Shown: positions 6,075 to 9,652 of the stretch, piece after piece
How positions within the stretch are numbered: the stretch's first letter is position 1
How the letters are laid out: every line of letters starts with the position of its first letter
Assembly (NCBI GenBank): GCA_003455655.1
Contig: DMQP01000235.1
Coordinates: forward strand, 1-9,652
From: Treponema sp.
GTDB lineage: Bacteria > Spirochaetota > Spirochaetia > Treponematales > Treponemataceae
DNA length: 9,652 nucleotides
Reading direction: 5' to 3'
Made by a program: the position numbers and the translations under genes
The notes under the pieces: generated by a model
Databases searched by the model: none
What the model was told of the DNA's origin: nothing
Seen by the model: only the letters and a program-made list of their open reading frames with translations

Positions 6075-7274
6075 TTAGTCTATATGGTCTTTTACAGAAA
6101 AATGTTTTATTTCTCTTTTTTCGAAAGCTTGTTGAATTAATTCATCAACTTCAAGAGAAGCGTATATTTCTTCTGCTTCTTCGATTGTAGCGCGTAAAAC
6201 AGGATGTTTAGGACTGAACAAAACACAGCAGTCTTCGTAAGGAAGAATTGAAATTCCGTATGTTCCTATTTTTACAGCAATATCAACAATTTCTTCTTTA
6301 TCCATTCCACACAAGGGGCGTAACAAAAGATGTTTTGCGTAATGTTCGGTAACGGTAAGATTTTGAACTGTCTGACTTGCAACTTGACCTACACTCTCGC
6401 CCGTAACAATACAGTCTGCATGAATACGCTCTGCTAACAAGTTTGCAGCCTTCATCATGCACACACGAAGCATAAGCGTTGTAAAAGCAGCAGGAGCTCG
6501 TTCTTTAATGCGCATCTGTACCTCGGTAAAGGGAATAACATTCAAATGCGTTTCAAGACCGTAATCAGCAAGAATCGATGCTAACTGTTCAACTTTTTCT
6601 TGAGCCTCCACTGAAGTATAGGGATACGAATGAAAGTAACAACAGTCAACATTCATACCGCGACTCAACATGCGCCAACCTGCAACAGGAGAATCAAGAC
6701 CACCACTTAACAAAAGCAAGGCTTTACCACTTACGCCAACAGGAAGACCTCTGCACGTTTTATGACTGTCACTATAAACATAGCAACGATCACGAACTTC
6801 CACATGAACCGTAAGTTCTGGATGGTGCACATCAACACGCATAAGTCCAGAGTCAAAAACAAGAGAAGCACCTTCTGTACAAATCTGAAAGGAGTTCAAT
6901 TCAAAATCTTTGTCTTCGCGGCGAGCTTCAATCTTAAAAGAGTTCATACCCTTTTCTTTTGCAAGAGTACACAAGTCAAGCACAGCCTTTTGGATTGCAG
7001 CAATGTTTTTTTCTACAACCATAACTTTTGCCCAACCGGTAATGCCCATCAAATGGTCAAGACAAAACTCTACCGCTTTACAAGAGTCTGATGAACACGA
7101 AACATACAAACGGCCAGTAAGCAACCAAACTTCGCAATCTTTTCCTTCAAGGGCAAGACGAACATTTTTTACCAGCTGTTTTTCAAACACATGAATGTTA
7201 CCGCCTTTAAGCGTTAGTTCACCCACTTTACCCAAGTACATGTGTGTATGGTTGGGATTATATTTTTGCTTCAT
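6075..7274 (-). CDS. thiI: tRNA 4-thiouridine synthase ThiI (short form without rhodanese domain)
   Basis: A cytoplasmic 399-aa enzyme that adenylates U8 of tRNA and inserts sulfur, delivered by an IscS/NifS-type cysteine desulfurase, to make 4-thiouridine. The N-terminal ferredoxin-like part (12-60) has GKVGELTLKGGN, the THUMP domain spans about 60-165, and the PP-loop ATPase carries SGGLDSP (190-196). TGESVGQVASQT (291-302) is the usual downstream signature. Cys349-Cys350 in EDCCVLFSPKHP correspond to the catalytic cysteine region (Cys344 of the E. coli enzyme). The rhodanese domain of the longer E. coli form is absent, as in Bacillus-type ThiI, so a role in thiazole synthesis is less likely. 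The start is ATG with AAGGA 6 nt upstream (7281-7285). It begins 15 nt after the barrel-protein gene and sits between envelope genes, probably in one operon. Confidence 0.92.
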   Translation of the reverse strand: MKQKYNPNHTHMYLGKVGELTLKGGNIHVFEKQLVKNVRLALEGKDCEVWLLTGRLYVSCSSDSCKAVEFCLDHLMGITGWAKVMVVEKNIAAIQKAVLDLCTLAKEKGMNSFKIEARREDKDFELNSFQICTEGASLVFDSGLMRVDVHHPELTVHVEVRDRCYVYSDSHKTCRGLPVGVSGKALLLLSGGLDSPVAGWRMLSRGMNVDCCYFHSYPYTSVEAQEKVEQLASILADYGLETHLNVIPFTEVQMRIKERAPAAFTTLMLRVCMMKAANLLAERIHADCIVTGESVGQVASQTVQNLTVTEHYAKHLLLRPLCGMDKEEIVDIAVKIGTYGISILPYEDCCVLFSPKHPVLRATIEEAEEIYASLEVDELIQQAFEKREIKHFSVKDHID

Positions 7275-7289
7275 GTTAAATCCTTACCG

Positions 7290-9092
7290 TTAGAATGTGT
7301 AGCGAAGGCCCAGCGTAATGTAATGGTTAAAGACAGTGTGCATACTGTTTACCCAAGCCTCTTTGAAATAAGCAACAGTTTGAGCTTGTGTCATTGAAGA
7401 ACTAAGGCCTTCAACAGTGTAGGTTCCATCGCCGTTAGATACAACCTGTCCACCCGGATACAAATTACTGTCAACGCCTTTGTTTATAATACATTCAAAG
7501 TTATATCCCAAAGTAACAGAAAGGCTTCCCCACTTTTGACGGAAGAATGTATAATCTGCATCTACTCCAGCTTGAATAACATACATTTTATGTTCTTGAG
7601 TCAAATAGTTAAGACGATGATGTCCTGTCGGAATAACATTTAAAGATGTACCGTCAGGATTTTCAAACATAGAGTGAGTAAAGATACTTCCATCTGTAGA
7701 ATACTGACCTTTTTTTGCAAGCAAGAATTGAATAGCTTCTTCGTCAGTAAAACTTTCTACAACATTTCCGTGTCGAACAAAAGAAGAACTAACAGATATA
7801 TTAAAATCTTTAAGCGGTGTAAGATGAATTTTAAAACCAATGCGGTCACTGTTAGGAGGAACAGGAGTTCCCATGCTCATTCCATAATGAGTGTAGTCTG
7901 AATAATTTATAATGCCCACGGGAATAAGACCAGAGGTTGCAGACTCATACTGCCAGTGAGTGTACATAAAGGGCATAATCATTAAGTATGTTGCCTGAAC
8001 ACTAGTGCAAACAGAATTTTTAGGTGCATACAAAGCGCCAACATGAAGAGCAAAACGGTTTCGCGTGTCAAAATTAAATTTAAGCATATTGTTGACATCC
8101 ATATCATCAACATAAATGTCTGTAGAAAACTGTAAGCCCGACACAGGTTTAAGCGTAAAAGAAAGCCCCATCTGCAAATTGTCTGCGGCATCATAGAGTG
8201 TTTGAATTGCCATAAAAGGAACAGGTAAAAGATACGATGGATCAAAGCGCTGACCAAAAATAGTATTTTCAGTATAGGCTACAGAAAATTTTCCGCCAAA
8301 CAAATTGATTTGTAAAGCATGAAGCGCAAAGTATTTGTCAAATGTGAGGGGACCTCCTCCAGTAGATTTTCCTGCAGAAAGCATTGACACTAACTGTGTA
8401 AAAGAAAAAATTGAATTCTGTACGGTATAAGAAAAGTTAGGTGTATGAAGAGCTGTTTCGTTAAGCATTACACCTTCACCTAAAATTGCTCCGTAACCAC
8501 GACGGTTTAGTCCTCCCTGAAAATAGACATTTGTAGTGCCTATAGAGATTGCATCGTTGGTGTCAATGTAAACAAAAAAAGGTCCTACATGAGCAGAATC
8601 TTCTGCATAGTCATACAAACGGTTTGTATAAAGAGGACGGAAAGCATGTTTGTCTCCAAGGGCAAATCCATCAAGTGCAAAATTATATCCTAAAGAAACA
8701 AAATCATTAAACAATGAAAACTCACCAAAGACATCTGGGCAAAGGGCAAGCAAAAAATTACTCTTGCTAACATCTGTTTGGAGAGAAGAAAATTTTGCAG
8801 AAGTATCGACATCAAGTTGAACATGCCAAGCCCTGCCTGTTTCTTCTTCCCAAAACTGTTTTGCAATTTCTACATCACGCTCACTGCCATTTTCAATTAC
8901 TTCAGTAAGAATCTGTTTTATATTTGCAAGAGGATAAGGTCTAAACGGAGGAACAGAAGTTACCAGTCCCTGTAAATCCCAAATTTGTGCATATTCGTAA
9001 AAGCGACTGTTTGGATCAATACTTGCTTGCGCAGAAAGATGAACCAAAGAAAAAGTCAAAAAAAGGCATGCAAGAAAAAAACGCTTTTTCAT
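7290..9092 (-). CDS. Predicted outer-membrane beta-barrel protein, Wzi-like
   Basis: A 600-aa exported protein. Residues 1-23 are a signal peptide ending LSAQA. Residues about 31-66 (YEYAQIWDLQGLV, then FRPYPLANIKQIL) resemble the periplasmic N-terminal element of Wzi-type capsule-assembly porins. From about 88 onward the sequence alternates polar and hydrophobic residues in many amphipathic strands, and it ends TLGLRYTF, a C-terminal aromatic beta-signal for the BAM machinery. GQRFDPSYLLPVPF, then AADNLQMGL and YVDDMDVNN, follow the Wzi-like order of a DN turn and an acidic DD motif. The substrate is unknown; a role in surface polysaccharide or transport is inferred only from family resemblance. 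The start is ATG with GGGGGAG about 9 nt upstream. It lies 21 nt after a second barrel gene that looks paralogous, and 15 nt before thiI. Confidence 0.68.
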   Translation of the reverse strand: MKKRFFLACLFLTFSLVHLSAQASIDPNSRFYEYAQIWDLQGLVTSVPPFRPYPLANIKQILTEVIENGSERDVEIAKQFWEEETGRAWHVQLDVDTSAKFSSLQTDVSKSNFLLALCPDVFGEFSLFNDFVSLGYNFALDGFALGDKHAFRPLYTNRLYDYAEDSAHVGPFFVYIDTNDAISIGTTNVYFQGGLNRRGYGAILGEGVMLNETALHTPNFSYTVQNSIFSFTQLVSMLSAGKSTGGGPLTFDKYFALHALQINLFGGKFSVAYTENTIFGQRFDPSYLLPVPFMAIQTLYDAADNLQMGLSFTLKPVSGLQFSTDIYVDDMDVNNMLKFNFDTRNRFALHVGALYAPKNSVCTSVQATYLMIMPFMYTHWQYESATSGLIPVGIINYSDYTHYGMSMGTPVPPNSDRIGFKIHLTPLKDFNISVSSSFVRHGNVVESFTDEEAIQFLLAKKGQYSTDGSIFTHSMFENPDGTSLNVIPTGHHRLNYLTQEHKMYVIQAGVDADYTFFRQKWGSLSVTLGYNFECIINKGVDSNLYPGGQVVSNGDGTYTVEGLSSSMTQAQTVAYFKEAWVNSMHTVFNHYITLGLRYTF

Positions 9093-9113
9093 ATTCTAAA
9101 ACTCCCCCAAAAC

Positions 9114-9652
9114 TTATTCACTCTTATCGGAAAACAGGCGATTTACTTCTACTGGTTTAATTTTCCACAACTGAGCCAGATGAACTTTACAAGCAAGCAC
9201 ACCTTCTACGCCAGAAGCAAAGGCTCCTTCTGAATGTCCTTTATTTGCAACCATTACAAAAGAAGGTTGAGCAGTTACTTCAAGCCAGTCAAAGGGTTTC
9301 CATGTTCCTTTAACAGTTATGCGATTTTCAAATTCTGGAATTCCGTGGGGAGCAACATAGGAAGCTGCTCTTGAAGAAATTTCATACACCCAACCAGTAG
9401 TAGTTTCGGGAAGTTTCAAACCTCCCCAGTCGCAGGAGGCAAAGGCGTCAGTTCCAGAAAATTCACCCTTAGCAGCAAACAAATACGAAAGCGTTACCGA
9501 CCATTCTTGAGGAACTTCGTAAGCAACATTCACTTGTGCCGTAACAGTGTCAGGACCAAAAGGACCGCCTAACCATTCGTAGAAAATATCTGAACCGTTT
9601 ACTAACTCGGTGTATGTGCGAACAAAGCTCCAGTTAGGAGATTCTTTCATAA
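9114..9652 (-). CDS. Outer-membrane beta-barrel protein, C-terminal part (partial, paralogue of the next gene)
   Basis: The frame is open to the right edge. An ATG exists at 9648-9650, but no signal peptide follows and the first visible residues already look like barrel strands, so this Met is probably internal and the gene starts outside the window. About 178 residues are visible. YEWLGGPFGPDT and the strand after it match the order of YGMSMGTPVPPNSD in the neighbouring 600-aa protein. Near the end, LEVTAQPSFVMVANKGHSEG parallels LSVTLGYNFECIINKGVDSN there, so both probably belong to the same Wzi-like barrel family in tandem. Unlike its neighbour it does not end in an aromatic residue but in a charged tail, FSDKSE. 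It is the most upstream visible gene of the minus-strand operon. Confidence 0.62.
   Translation of the reverse strand, partial: MKESPNWSFVRTYTELVNGSDIFYEWLGGPFGPDTVTAQVNVAYEVPQEWSVTLSYLFAAKGEFSGTDAFASCDWGGLKLPETTTGWVYEISSRAASYVAPHGIPEFENRITVKGTWKPFDWLEVTAQPSFVMVANKGHSEGAFASGVEGVLACKVHLAQLWKIKPVEVNRLFSDKSE

Noticed and set aside
5885..6190. Plus-strand open frame of 101 codons
   Set aside because: It is antisense to the secreted-protein gene and thiI, has no ribosome binding site, and its product is composed of unlikely low-complexity sequence.
9648..9650. ATG as the true start of the right-edge barrel gene
   Set aside because: A signal peptide would be required for an outer-membrane protein, but the residues after this Met already look like barrel strands; the gene most likely begins beyond the window.
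1..9652. Defence, toxin-antitoxin, mobile or CRISPR elements
   Set aside because: No transposase, integrase, nuclease-methylase pair, direct-repeat array or small overlapping toxin pair was seen; the gene content is chromosomal housekeeping plus envelope genes.

Overview
The window looks like chromosomal DNA of a spirochaete, most likely a Treponema of roughly 40% GC. The reasons are the FlbB-type periplasmic flagellar collar protein followed by a FliK-like start, a eukaryotic-type hexokinase, a Rep-like helicase, a short spirochaete-style lipobox, and large beta-barrel proteins next to thiI. No tRNA, rRNA, insertion sequence, CRISPR array or phage gene is visible. The longest stretch without a gene is 118 bases (2177-2294).

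Layout. Positions 1-2176 are read on the minus strand: hexokinase (887-2176), then flbB (195-830), then the first 51 codons of a fliK-like gene that runs off the left edge. Hexokinase and the 675-aa helicase (2295-4322, plus strand) are divergent and share the 118-bp region 2177-2294, which carries one good sigma-70-like promoter for each. The helicase gene is followed after 14 nt by a 174-aa lipoprotein (4337-4861) with a predicted carbohydrate-binding-like beta-sandwich. This pair converges, with only 2 nt between stop codons, on a four-gene minus-strand run. In transcription order that run is the 3' part of an outer-membrane beta-barrel gene (right edge to 9114), a 600-aa Wzi-like beta-barrel protein (7290-9092), thiI (6075-7274) and a 394-aa secreted protein of unknown function (4864-6048). 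Gaps of 21, 15 and 26 nt suggest one operon.

How the genes fit together. Hexokinase feeds glucose into glycolysis. FlbB and FliK build the periplasmic flagellum. The helicase acts in replication and repair, and ThiI makes 4-thiouridine in tRNA. The two barrel proteins, the lipoprotein and the 394-aa secreted protein are envelope components; two are paralogues in tandem and one has a sugar-binding-like fold. No complete new system is evident. The most interesting signals are regulatory and small-scale: a hairpin that buries the fliK Shine-Dalgarno just after the flbB stop codon, a perfect inverted repeat overlapping the flbB promoter, the tandem barrel paralogues, and the lipoprotein.
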